Positions 1-7,533 of a stretch of 64,000 nucleotides of DNA are shown piece after piece. A program made the position numbers and the translations under genes. Each line of letters starts with the position of its first letter. Within the stretch, counting starts at the first letter, position 1. Source of the DNA: Pseudomonas urmiensis (GTDB taxonomy: Bacteria > Pseudomonadota > Gammaproteobacteria > Pseudomonadales > Pseudomonadaceae); the NCBI RefSeq assembly GCF_014268815.2, contig NZ_JABWRE020000001.1, positions 2,237,001 to 2,301,000 on the forward strand. The letters are read 5' to 3'. The notes beneath the pieces are model-generated. The model was given only the letters and a program-made list of their open reading frames with translations, ran no database searches and was not told the DNA's origin.

Positions 1-44
1 TGCGCCGGCACCGGGGTGGCAAGCAGACCTTGCTGGAACGGCAT
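1..44 (-). CDS. DyP-type heme peroxidase, N-terminal 14 residues only
   Basis: A minus-strand ATG at 44 opens a frame that runs off the window and reads MPFQQGLLATPVPA. This matches my recollection of the first residues of the P. putida dye-decolourising peroxidase (PpDyP), a heme enzyme that oxidises dyes and phenols with hydrogen peroxide. Only 44 bases are visible, so no catalytic residue can be checked and the call rests on the N-terminal string alone. The gene is divergent from the transporter that starts at 239. Confidence 0.6.
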   Translation of the reverse strand, partial: MPFQQGLLATPVPA

Positions 45-238
45 GACAGGCTAATCCTCGGCAAAAGCGCGAATCCTACTGCGCCCGCCGCCAGTAAGCA
101 ACGCGGCGCAGGGCCGCTGTGACGGTGCTTTGGCCACAGGCGCAGTAACAAAACTTTACCAAGACCTGGCCTAGTGCGATTAGCGATCGTTCGGGCGCCA
201 CCTACACTGCTGGCACTACTTTGCTCGAGACAGTGCCC

Positions 239-1144
239 ATGACCGCCTCACCCTTGCTTACCGCCGTCCTGCCTATCGCCTTGGGCATCATCATGCTCGG
301 GCTTGGCTTGTCGCTGACCCTGGCTGACTTCGCCCGGGTGGTGAAGTACCCCAAGCCGGTAGTGATTGGCCTGGCTTGCCAGATCCTGCTGCTGCCGTTG
401 GTGTGCTTCCTGATCGCCAATGGCTTTGGCCTGGAGTCGGCACTGGCGGTCGGCCTGATGCTGTTGGCAGCCTCGCCCGGCGGCACTACGGCCAACCTGT
501 TCAGCCACCTGGCCCATGGCGATGTGGCGCTGAACATCACCTTGACCGCGGTCAACTCGCTGATCGCGATCCTGACCATGCCGCTGCTGGTCAATCTGTC
601 GCTGATCTGGTTCATGGAATCGGACCAGGCCATTCCGCTGCAATTTGCCAAGGTCATGCAAGTGTTCGCCATCGTCTTGCTGCCAGTGGCGCTGGGCATG
701 ATGATCCGCCGCTGGGCGCCGGGCTTTGCCGCGCGCATGGAGAAACCGATGAAGCTGGTGGCGGCGCTGTTCCTGGCGTTCACCATCGTCCTGGCGCTGG
801 CCAAGGATTGGCAGACCGTGGTCGAGTACGCACCGATCGTCGGCGGCGCAGCGCTATTGTTCAACCTGCTCAGCCTGGGCGTGGGCTACTGGGTGCCGCG
901 CTTGTTGAACATCCCCAAGCGCCAGGCGATTGCCATTGGCATGGAGATCGGTATTCACAACGGCACCTTGGCCATTGCCCTGGCCTTGAGCCCGTCGCTG
1001 CTCAATAACGCCACCATGGCAGTGCCAGCGGCGATCTATAGCTTGCTGATGTTCTTCACCGCGGCGGGGTTTGGCTGGTGGGTGAGTCGTGGCCACACGC
1101 TAGAGCCGGGCGCGGCGGGTTCTGGGCGTACCGCTGAAGATTGA
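239..1144 (+). CDS. BASS-family (bile acid:sodium symporter-like) transporter
   Basis: A 301-residue, highly hydrophobic protein with about nine to ten membrane segments. The stretch LAASPGGTTANLFSHLAHGD and the late segment MEIGIHNGTLAIALAL are typical of the SBF/BASS fold, where crossed helices carry the sodium and substrate sites. Family members move bile acids, pantothenate, pyruvate or other organic anions with sodium, and the substrate here cannot be told from sequence. An in-frame TTG lies at 221, but the ATG at 239 starts directly at the conserved first helix and is preferred. It is monocistronic, between a divergent peroxidase gene and a convergent crtZ-like gene. Confidence 0.85.
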   Translation: MTASPLLTAVLPIALGIIMLGLGLSLTLADFARVVKYPKPVVIGLACQILLLPLVCFLIANGFGLESALAVGLMLLAASPGGTTANLFSHLAHGDVALNITLTAVNSLIAILTMPLLVNLSLIWFMESDQAIPLQFAKVMQVFAIVLLPVALGMMIRRWAPGFAARMEKPMKLVAALFLAFTIVLALAKDWQTVVEYAPIVGGAALLFNLLSLGVGYWVPRLLNIPKRQAIAIGMEIGIHNGTLAIALALSPSLLNNATMAVPAAIYSLLMFFTAAGFGWWVSRGHTLEPGAAGSGRTAED

Positions 1145-1186
1145 CCTTTGCAGGGGCGGGCTTGATCCGGGATGAGGCCCGCTGCT

Positions 1187-1660
1187 TCAGCGCTCGATGT
1201 GCGTACGCCGTGCACGCAATTGGCGCTTGAGCACGGCCAAGGGCGGTGCATAGAAAAACCCGAACGACACGCAGCCCTGGCGCCCCTTAACCGCATGGTG
1301 TAGCCGGTGCGCCCGATGCAGTCGCTTCAGGTATCGATTGGCTGGGCGCAGCTTGCGCGGCCAATGCCGGTGAAACCAGCCGTCATGGGCCAGCACATAC
1401 AGCAGGCCATAACCCGCTACCCCGCCGCCGACCCACTGCAATGGCGTATGCCCGGCCTTGCCCAGCGCCACCAGGCCGGTCGCAATCAAGGCCAGCGCCA
1501 CCAGGTAGACGTCGTTGGTTTCCAGCATGCCCAGCTGCGGCTGATGGTGCGAGCGGTGCAACCACCAGCCCCAGCCATGCATGATGTACTTGTGCGCCAA
1601 GGTGCCGACGCCTTCCATGGCCAGCACGGTGGCGAAGAGGATGGCGAGATTGAACAGCAT
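1187..1660 (-). CDS. crtZ: Beta-carotene hydroxylase-like membrane di-iron oxygenase (CrtZ type)
   Basis: A 157-residue membrane protein of the fatty acid hydroxylase/sterol desaturase superfamily. All four histidine boxes of CrtZ are visible: H23-x4-H28, HRSHH at 35-39, H92-x4-H97 and H118-x2-HH at 121-122. They would hold two irons at the cytoplasmic face and hydroxylate a ring such as that of beta-carotene. The ATG at 1660 begins MLFNLAILF, right at the first helix; an upstream in-frame start at 1702 would add 14 residues not expected for the family. No other carotenoid gene (crtE, crtB, crtI, crtY) is in the window, so the physiological substrate is open. Confidence 0.8.
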   Translation of the reverse strand: MLFNLAILFATVLAMEGVGTLAHKYIMHGWGWWLHRSHHQPQLGMLETNDVYLVALALIATGLVALGKAGHTPLQWVGGGVAGYGLLYVLAHDGWFHRHWPRKLRPANRYLKRLHRAHRLHHAVKGRQGCVSFGFFYAPPLAVLKRQLRARRTHIER

Positions 1661-2094
1661 GGGAAAATCCGCAGTAGGTAACCAAAGGCGCAAGATTACC
1701 ACCGCAGCCGGTACGGATCAGCCCAGCCTGATCGAGCAAACGCCTCTATGACGCAATTGTCATCTTTGTGTCGTTGACCTTGCCCCGTGCCAGGGGTAAG
1801 GTCCGCCGCGCAATTACGCATCCCCGCACAGGAGTCCTGCATTGGACAGTAGCCCCAGTCGATTGCGACAGGTCCACACGGCGAGCTAGTCCGGCAGTAT
1901 TTCTGCCACTGTCTCGCCAAACTCGGTAGACGGTGGTTCAGCACGGCCCAAACGGGTCAATGCTCCCTCCCCCCTCTTCTCTACACCGCCGCCCGATGGG
2001 CGATGGCTGCTGTGGTCCTGCGCATTCTCATTTTTCAACGTGCCATCTGCCGATGGTGCTCGTACGGGCGATTGCCCGTGCAACGAGGTTTGCT
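1661..2094. other. Gene-free region with structured leader upstream of the MgtC-family gene
   Basis: No convincing gene was found in these 434 bases. Close to the downstream ATG at 2095 there are three short perfect hairpins: GCCC-GAT-GGGC at 1991-2001, CCATC-TGCC-GATGG at 2043-2056 and ACGGGC-GATT-GCCCGT at 2064-2079. The last ends about five bases before the ribosome-binding stretch AACGAGG. mgtC genes in enterobacteria have regulatory leaders, so a structured 5' leader is possible here. No known riboswitch class was recognised. Confidence 0.4.
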
Positions 2095-2802
2095 ATGGAT
2101 TGGAAAGTCTTTCTGCTGCGCGTCAGCGTAGCCCTGCTGCTCGGTGCCTTGATCGGCGCTGAGCGACAACTGCGTCAACGCCTGACCGGCCTGCGCACCA
2201 ATGCGCTGGTCAGCACCGGCGCTTGCCTGTTCGTGCTGATGACCCAGGCAGTGCCGGGCATGGCCCCGACCGATGCGTCGCGGATCGCCGCTTATGTGGT
2301 GTCGGGTATCGGTTTTCTCGGCGGCGGCGTAATCATGCGCGACGGCTTGAACGTACGCGGGCTCAATACTGCCGCGACCCTCTGGTGCACCGCCGCTGTC
2401 GGCGTGCTGTGCAGCGTTGGGCTGCTATTGGAGGCAGCGGTGGGCAGCCTGGTGGTGCTCTGCGCCAACATTTTGCTGCGCGATATCGCCCAACGCCTGG
2501 ATCACCAGGAAGTGTTGCCGGCCAGCGAGGTCGAGCAGCGTTTCGAGGTGCGTATCGTTTGCCGCGCCGAGGATGAGATCCAGGTGCGCAGCCTGATGCT
2601 GCACAGTCTCAGCGACCCTGGCCTGCGCTTGCAGTCGCTGCACAGCGAGGATCTGCCTGACGCCAGCCGCCTGGAAGTGCGCGCCGAACTGCTGGGCAAT
2701 GCGCAAGCCACGGCTCAACTGGAGCGGCTGGTCGGCCGAGTCAGCCTGGAAAAAGGCGTCAGCGCGGTGCGCTGGCAGGTGCGTGAGCTGGGGGCAGACT
2801 GA
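2095..2802 (+). CDS. MgtC/SapB-family membrane protein
   Basis: A 235-residue protein. The N-terminal part (about 1-140) has four to five helices with the signature LLLGALIGAERQLRQRLTGL and VSGIGFLGGGVIMRDG, both diagnostic of MgtC. The C-terminal part (about 150-235) is soluble and ACT-like, as in full-length MgtC proteins. MgtC inhibits F-type ATPase and supports growth in low magnesium and inside host cells; in Pseudomonas it has been linked to surface properties and virulence. The ATG at 2095 follows AACGAGG at a good distance, and upstream in-frame starts would add non-homologous sequence. The gene converges on dksA2. Confidence 0.85.
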   Translation: MDWKVFLLRVSVALLLGALIGAERQLRQRLTGLRTNALVSTGACLFVLMTQAVPGMAPTDASRIAAYVVSGIGFLGGGVIMRDGLNVRGLNTAATLWCTAAVGVLCSVGLLLEAAVGSLVVLCANILLRDIAQRLDHQEVLPASEVEQRFEVRIVCRAEDEIQVRSLMLHSLSDPGLRLQSLHSEDLPDASRLEVRAELLGNAQATAQLERLVGRVSLEKGVSAVRWQVRELGAD

Positions 2803-2820
2803 ACGCCAGCGTGGGGCGGC

Positions 2821-3228
2821 TCAGGCGCCGTCCCGCTGGTGCTTTTCCTTCAGCTCCTGGCGCTCCTTGGCTTCGATGCACAAGGTGGCGGTCGGCCGCA
2901 GCAGCAAACGGCGCAGGCCGATCGGCTCGCCGGTTTCCTCGCACCAGCCATACTCACCACGGGCTAGGCGCTCAAGGGCCTGGTCGATCTTGTCCAGCAG
3001 CTTCTTCTCGCGCTCCAGCGAGCGCAATTGCCAGTGTCGCTCCTCCTCGGCGCTGCCAATGTCGGCGGGGTCGCTGAGCACTTCCTGTTCGCGCAAGGCG
3101 CGAAACTCTTGCTCGATGCGCTGCTGCAGTTCGCTACGCTGGCTTATCAGCAATGTGCGAAAAAACTGGCGCTGCGGCTCGTTCATGTAGGCCGCTGGGC
3201 TTTGCTTGAGTAACTCTTGTTCGGTCAT
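2821..3228 (-). CDS. dksA2: DksA2, zinc-independent DksA paralogue
   Basis: A 135-residue RNA-polymerase secondary-channel protein: coiled coil with tip aspartates D53 and D56 (DPAD), then the C-terminal finger. In DksA the finger has four cysteines binding zinc. Here the four positions are C96, T99, C117 and A120, the Cys-Thr-Cys-Ala pattern of P. aeruginosa DksA2, which folds without zinc and replaces DksA under zinc starvation. The ATG at 3228 has AAGGA upstream; an in-frame TTG at 3252 is possible but less likely. It is the last gene of an operon with pyrC and a gamma-carbonic anhydrase behind a Zur box, which fits that role. Confidence 0.92.
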   Translation of the reverse strand: MTEQELLKQSPAAYMNEPQRQFFRTLLISQRSELQQRIEQEFRALREQEVLSDPADIGSAEEERHWQLRSLEREKKLLDKIDQALERLARGEYGWCEETGEPIGLRRLLLRPTATLCIEAKERQELKEKHQRDGA

Positions 3229-3241
3229 GGCGGTGCTTCCT

Positions 3242-4579
3242 TCATCGTTCAAACATCAAGGGCAGCCCCTGGCAGCTGTCTATCACCTGGCCCTGGTGCC
3301 AAGCCAACTGCCCCGACACCACGGTGCTGCGCACGGCATGGCGAAAGCTGCGCTGGGCAAAGGGGGTCCAGCCGCAGTGGGCAAGTATCGGTTGCGCGCT
3401 GGCTGGCAGGGGCTGAGCCAGGCGCTCGACCACCGCAAAATCCGCCCAGTAGCCTTCACGCAGGTAGCCGCGCTCGCGAATGGCGAACAAGTCCGCTACT
3501 GCATGGCTGGTCTTGCTGACCATCTGGCTCAGGCTCATTACCCCTTCGCTGACCAGCTCCAAGGCGGCCGGCAAGGCATGCTGGACCAATGGCAGCCCGG
3601 ACGGTGCCTGGAGGTAATCGCGCTGTTTTTCTTCAAGGCTGTGCGGTGCATGGTCGGTGCCGATTACATCGATGAGATCGCTGGCCAGCGCCTGACGCAA
3701 AGCGTCGCGGTCGGCGCGCGACTTGATCGCCGGATTGCACTTGATCAGATGGCCAAGCGCTGCGTAGTCGCTGTCGTCGAACAGCAAATGGTGCAGGCAG
3801 ACCTCGGCGGAGATGCGCTTGCCGGTCACCGGGCCTGGCTCGAACAATGCCAGTTCGCCGGCTGTAGTCAGGTGCAGCACGTGCAGCCGAGTGCCGAAAC
3901 GCCGGGCCAGCTCGACGGCCAGCATCGAGGAGCGATAGCACGCCTGGGCGTCGCGAATCTGTGGGTGCGCGGCGGGCGGGATGAACGTGCCATGGCGCTG
4001 CTGCCAGCGCGCCTGGTTGGCAAGGATGCTGGGGGTGTGCTCGCAGTGGGCGAGCAGGATGGTGGGGGCACAGCTGAACAGCTTTTCCAGTACCTGAGGG
4101 TCATCTACCAGCATGTCGCCGGTGGATGCGCCCATGAACACCTTGATCCCGGCGACCGCGCGAGGGTCGAGCGCGGCGATGGTTTCCAGGTTGTCGCGGC
4201 TGACGCCAAAGTGAAAACCATAGTTGGCCCGCGCAGTCTCCGCCGCGCGGCGCTGCTTGTCGGCCAGCGCTGCCAGGGTCAGGGTGGGCGGATGGGTGTT
4301 GGGCATGTCCATGAAACTGGTAATGCCGCCGGCCACTGCGGCACGCGACTCGCTGGCAATGGAGCCTTTGTGCGCAGCGCCTGGCTCACGAAAGTGCACC
4401 TGGTCATCGATCATGCCCGGCACCAGCCAGCGGCCATCGGCGTCGAGTTCGATGCGCGCCTGGGCGTTGTCGATGCTCGCGGCGATTTTTTCGATGCGCC
4501 CGTGGGCGACCAGCAGGTCGGCGTCGAACTCACGCCCTTCATTGACCACCCGGGCATTGCGTATGAGCAAGTCGGCCAT
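3242..4579 (-). CDS. pyrC: Dihydroorotase paralogue (PyrC2 type) with altered first metal motif
   Basis: A 445-residue amidohydrolase of the long dihydroorotase class, which cyclises carbamoyl-aspartate to dihydroorotate in pyrimidine synthesis. Metal positions visible: D-Q60-V-H62 where most family members have HxH, the bridging lysine K146 (AGIKVFMGAS), later His residues (LLAHCEH, LHVLHLTT) and the catalytic Asp in VIGTDHAPH. The first histidine is replaced by Gln, which may lower zinc demand. The ATG at 4579 lies two bases after the stop of the carbonic anhydrase gene, so the two are translationally coupled. It resembles the Zur-regulated pyrC2 of P. aeruginosa and probably backs up the housekeeping enzyme when zinc is short. 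Confidence 0.85.
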   Translation of the reverse strand: MADLLIRNARVVNEGREFDADLLVAHGRIEKIAASIDNAQARIELDADGRWLVPGMIDDQVHFREPGAAHKGSIASESRAAVAGGITSFMDMPNTHPPTLTLAALADKQRRAAETARANYGFHFGVSRDNLETIAALDPRAVAGIKVFMGASTGDMLVDDPQVLEKLFSCAPTILLAHCEHTPSILANQARWQQRHGTFIPPAAHPQIRDAQACYRSSMLAVELARRFGTRLHVLHLTTAGELALFEPGPVTGKRISAEVCLHHLLFDDSDYAALGHLIKCNPAIKSRADRDALRQALASDLIDVIGTDHAPHSLEEKQRDYLQAPSGLPLVQHALPAALELVSEGVMSLSQMVSKTSHAVADLFAIRERGYLREGYWADFAVVERLAQPLPASAQPILAHCGWTPFAQRSFRHAVRSTVVSGQLAWHQGQVIDSCQGLPLMFER

Positions 4580-4581
4580 GC

Positions 4582-5142
4582 TCAAAACTCGTTCTGCAAG
4601 GCCTTGTAGCCCTGGACCAGATCGATATTGGTGCGCGCGACGTCTTCGGAGAACTCCGAGGCCGAAACGCTGACCGGCGGGTAACTCTGCAAATCTGTGT
4701 GGGGGCCGATGTGCTCGGTGGGCGGCACGTAGAAGCGTTCGGGTAAATCCCTGCCGTCGACCACCGAGTTGTGCCGCACCACGCTGCCATTGCCCACGCG
4801 GCAGTTGAACAACACGCTGTTGAAGCCGATGAATACCCGATCACCCACGGTGCAGGGGCCATGGACGATCGAGCGGTGGGCAATCGAGGTGTATTCACCA
4901 ATGCTTACCGCGGCGCCAGACTTGGAGTGGATCACCACGCCATCCTGGATATTGGAGTTGGCGCCGATGACGATCGGCTGCATATCACCGCTGGCGTCGA
5001 CTTCATCGGCGCGGATCACGGCGTAGGGGCCAACGAACACGTTGTCCTTGATCACCACCTTGCCGCAGATGATCGCGGTTTGGTCGATGTAGGCCGACTC
5101 AGCGATTTCTGGGAGGTGGCCGGAGGGGTTTCTGCGAATCAC
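4582..5142 (-). CDS. Gamma-class carbonic anhydrase-like hexapeptide-repeat protein
   Basis: A 186-residue left-handed beta-helix protein. The three metal-binding histidines of the gamma-carbonic anhydrase family are present in VVIHSKSG and SIAHRSIVHGPC. It would interconvert carbon dioxide and bicarbonate in the cytoplasm, and gamma enzymes can work with iron or cobalt in place of zinc. The start is GTG at 5142 (MIRRNPSG), with AGGA upstream. It is the first gene of the dksA2 operon, and a 15-bp Zur-like palindrome lies 35 bp upstream. P. aeruginosa has a homologous gene beside pyrC2 in its Zur-controlled cluster. Confidence 0.85.
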   Translation of the reverse strand: MIRRNPSGHLPEIAESAYIDQTAIICGKVVIKDNVFVGPYAVIRADEVDASGDMQPIVIGANSNIQDGVVIHSKSGAAVSIGEYTSIAHRSIVHGPCTVGDRVFIGFNSVLFNCRVGNGSVVRHNSVVDGRDLPERFYVPPTEHIGPHTDLQSYPPVSVSASEFSEDVARTNIDLVQGYKALQNEF

Positions 5143-5176
5143 AGTGGTCGATCCTGAGAGGGTGGGCAGCCTTAAA

Positions 5177-5191
5177 TGTTACGTTATAACA
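5177..5191. promoter_or_regulatory. Zur box (predicted)
   Basis: The site TGTTACGTTATAACA matches 12 of the 14 defined positions of the gammaproteobacterial Zur pattern TGTTATANTATAACA, and its outer five-base arms are perfect inverted repeats. It lies 35 bp before the GTG start of the gamma-carbonic anhydrase gene on the minus strand and 78 bp before the GNAT gene on the plus strand. Zinc-loaded Zur would repress the operon and release it in zinc starvation. Confidence 0.8.
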
Positions 5192-5268
5192 ACTAACTTG
5201 CAAGCCCCCGCTTGCTCACCGCTCCGTCAGCTCCCAGACTTGCCGCTTTGCTTGCCCGAGACCGTCCT

Positions 5269-5775
5269 ATGCGTATCCGCCCTACCCTGGCCAAGGATAT
5301 CCCGCTGCTGCCGAGCATCGAGCGTTCGGCAGCCCAGGCATTTCTCAGTGTGCCCAGCTTGGCCTGGCTGGCTGCGAGTGAGGTGCTGAGCGAAACCGCG
5401 CATCGGACATTCATTCAGGCCCAGGCGAGCTGGGTGGCAGTCGATGCGCACGAACGGGTATTGGGGTTTCTCTGCGCCCGTCTGGAGGGCGATGCGCTGC
5501 ATATTCACGAAGTGTCCGTTGCTCAGCAGGCGCAGGGCCAGGGACTTGGCCGCGGGTTGATTGCCCAGGCAGTCAGTGCGGCTCGAAGGATGGGTTGTGC
5601 AGAGGTAACGTTGACAACCTTTGCCCAGGTGCCTTGGAATGCGCCGTTTTATCAGCGGCTTGGTTTTGTCGTGATTAGCCAGGAGCAGTTGGGCGAGCGG
5701 TTGCTAGGGATCTTGGAGGAAGAACAGCGCCATGGACTGGTTGGGCGCTGCGCCATGCGCAGGGTTCTGGTCTGA
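5269..5775 (+). CDS. GNAT-family N-acetyltransferase
   Basis: A 168-residue single-domain acetyltransferase. The acetyl-CoA pyrophosphate loop is seen as QAQGQGLGRGLI (Q/RxxGxG/A pattern), followed by the C-terminal FYQRLGFVVI strand-helix typical of the fold. The substrate is unknown. The ATG at 5269 (MRIRPTLAKDIPLL) begins exactly where GNAT domains begin, so the in-frame extension back to 5212 is not favoured. It is divergent from the zinc-sparing operon and shares the intergenic region that holds the Zur box, so coregulation is possible but unproven. Confidence 0.8.
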   Translation: MRIRPTLAKDIPLLPSIERSAAQAFLSVPSLAWLAASEVLSETAHRTFIQAQASWVAVDAHERVLGFLCARLEGDALHIHEVSVAQQAQGQGLGRGLIAQAVSAARRMGCAEVTLTTFAQVPWNAPFYQRLGFVVISQEQLGERLLGILEEEQRHGLVGRCAMRRVLV

Positions 5776-5785
5776 TAGTGTCAGT

Positions 5786-5908
5786 ACCGGCCTCATCGCG
5801 GGGCAAGCCCGCTCCCACGCAGCCTGCTCTCACACAGCCTGCTCTCACTCAGCCCTCTATGAAGCTGGTTAACGTGGGAGCGGGCTTGCCCCGCGATGAG
5901 GCCGGTAT
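5786..5908. repeat. Inverted pair of REP elements (BIME)
   Basis: Two P. putida-type REP copies in opposite orientation (about 5786-5819 and 5873-5908) share the core GCGGGGCAAGCCCGC. Between them the phrase CAGCCTGCTCTCAC is repeated. The pair sits between convergent genes and may act as a transcription barrier. Confidence 0.9.
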
Positions 5909-5929
5909 TGCCAGCCCCAAAACCTCTGG

Positions 5930-7492
5930 CTAGGCACTCGTGGCCGGCGCACCAGCCAGGCAATAACGGTCCCTACCCTGGCGTTTGGCTTCATACAGCG
6001 CGCTATCGGCCACCGCCATCAAGCCCTCTGCGGTAATCGTCTCAAGGGCCGGATAAGCCACCGCAATCCCAGCACTGGCCGACACCTGTCCCAACGGGCT
6101 GCCGGCGTGCTCAATACCCAAGCGGCGCAGCATATGCAGCGTTTCTTGGACGATCAACACGGCACCTTGCGCGTCGGTATCGGGCAACAACAGGGTGAAC
6201 TCTTCACCGCCATAGCGCACCGCCAGGTCCGCAGGGCGCTTCAACATGTGCCGTAGTAATTCGCCAAGCCGGCGCAGGCATTGGTCGCCTGCCGGGTGGC
6301 CGTAGCGGTCGTTGTAGGCCTTGAAGTAATCCAGATCCATCATCACCAAGGCCAGCGGATAGCCTTGCCGACGTGCCCGGCCGACTTCAGCTTCGAACAC
6401 CGCATCGAGTCGCCGGCGGTTGCCCAGGCCGGTCAGGCTGTCGGTCAGGGCCAGGTCCTTGAGGGTCTGGTGCGCCTGGTGCAGAGCGCGTTCGATGGCA
6501 ATCCGCTCGCGTAGCTGGCGCAGCACCACCCAGCCGAATACCGCCAAGCCCAGGAGCAAGACCAGCAGTACGCCAATCGACTTGATCATGTCATGCCGCC
6601 ACGGCGCGATGATCGACTCGCGCGACAGCCCCGCTTCTACCACCAGCGGATACCGGCTCAGCGCCCGGTAGGCATACAGCCGCGGCGTGCCGTCGACCAC
6701 TGCCACCGCTTGCGCGATGCCTTCGTTGGCATACGGCAGGTGGTTGCGAAACACCTCGCTGTTGGCCAGGCTGCGGCCGACCACCTGCTCGACAAAGGGC
6801 CGGCGTACCAGAATGGTCCCATCGCGCTTGGCCAAGACCAGGGCGCCGCGCTCGTCGATCTTGAAATCGCCGTAATAGCGCACGAACCAGTCGACTTTGA
6901 TGGTGCCCAGCAGCACCCCGGCAAAACTGCCGTCGGGATAGTTCAAGCGCCTGGAAATCGGAATGATCAAATCGCCGGTCGAGCGGCTTTTGACGACCGA
7001 GCCGATGCGGACGTGGCGATCGGTGTGGCTGCGGTGATAGCTGAAATAGTCGCGATCGGCGTTGTTGGCATTGGCCGGGATGGCGTCCTGGTCAGTGACG
7101 ATCCAGCTGCCGTCGGGGCCATACACGAACAACCCGTGCAACTGCGGCATGATGGTGGCCTGCTGACGCAGCAAGGCGTGCAGGCGCGGTCGGTCGAGGT
7201 GCTCGAAGCCGTCTCCTTCCAAGCGCTCGGCCAATGCTGCGGTAATCGCATCGACCTGGCGGATAGCATCTTCGGCGTGTTGCGCAGAGGCACGGGCCAG
7301 GTTGGTGACCGAGTCTTCGGCATTGACGAACGCATGCCGATAATCCCGCCAGATGCGCCAGGTTTCGGTCGACACGAATGCCAGCATCACCACCGCCATG
7401 AACACCAATACCAGACGAAACAAGGCCACGGCGCGGCCCTCGCCGGTTACCGCGAACAGCCCGTCATCGTCGTGTTTCCTGGCAGCACGCAT
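5930..7492 (-). CDS. Membrane-bound diguanylate cyclase with extracellular Cache-type sensor
   Basis: A 520-residue protein: a transmembrane helix near residues 25-45, a periplasmic double-Cache-like sensor to about 305 (with DRDYFSYHR and SRRLNYPDGSFAG), a second helix near 310-330, then a GGDEF domain. The active site reads RYGGEEF, and the RPAD five residues before it fits the RxxD inhibitory site, so it should make c-di-GMP from GTP with product feedback. The ATG at 7492 has AAGGGA upstream; an in-frame TTG at 7513 is weaker. A ligand cannot be inferred. Confidence 0.9.
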   Translation of the reverse strand: MRAARKHDDDGLFAVTGEGRAVALFRLVLVFMAVVMLAFVSTETWRIWRDYRHAFVNAEDSVTNLARASAQHAEDAIRQVDAITAALAERLEGDGFEHLDRPRLHALLRQQATIMPQLHGLFVYGPDGSWIVTDQDAIPANANNADRDYFSYHRSHTDRHVRIGSVVKSRSTGDLIIPISRRLNYPDGSFAGVLLGTIKVDWFVRYYGDFKIDERGALVLAKRDGTILVRRPFVEQVVGRSLANSEVFRNHLPYANEGIAQAVAVVDGTPRLYAYRALSRYPLVVEAGLSRESIIAPWRHDMIKSIGVLLVLLLGLAVFGWVVLRQLRERIAIERALHQAHQTLKDLALTDSLTGLGNRRRLDAVFEAEVGRARRQGYPLALVMMDLDYFKAYNDRYGHPAGDQCLRRLGELLRHMLKRPADLAVRYGGEEFTLLLPDTDAQGAVLIVQETLHMLRRLGIEHAGSPLGQVSASAGIAVAYPALETITAEGLMAVADSALYEAKRQGRDRYCLAGAPATSA

Positions 7493-7533
7493 TGAAGTCC
7501 CTTGTTGTCGCAATTGCCGTCCTTGACTATAGA

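Noticed and set aside
1696..2083. Short minus-strand open frames between crtZ and the mgtC-family gene
   Set aside because: No ribosome-binding site, no homology and composition unlike neighbouring genes.
3206..4609. Long plus-strand open frame (467 codons) antisense to pyrC
   Set aside because: It lies entirely opposite a well-supported dihydroorotase gene, has no recognisable domain and no ribosome-binding site; GC-rich DNA gives such antisense frames often.
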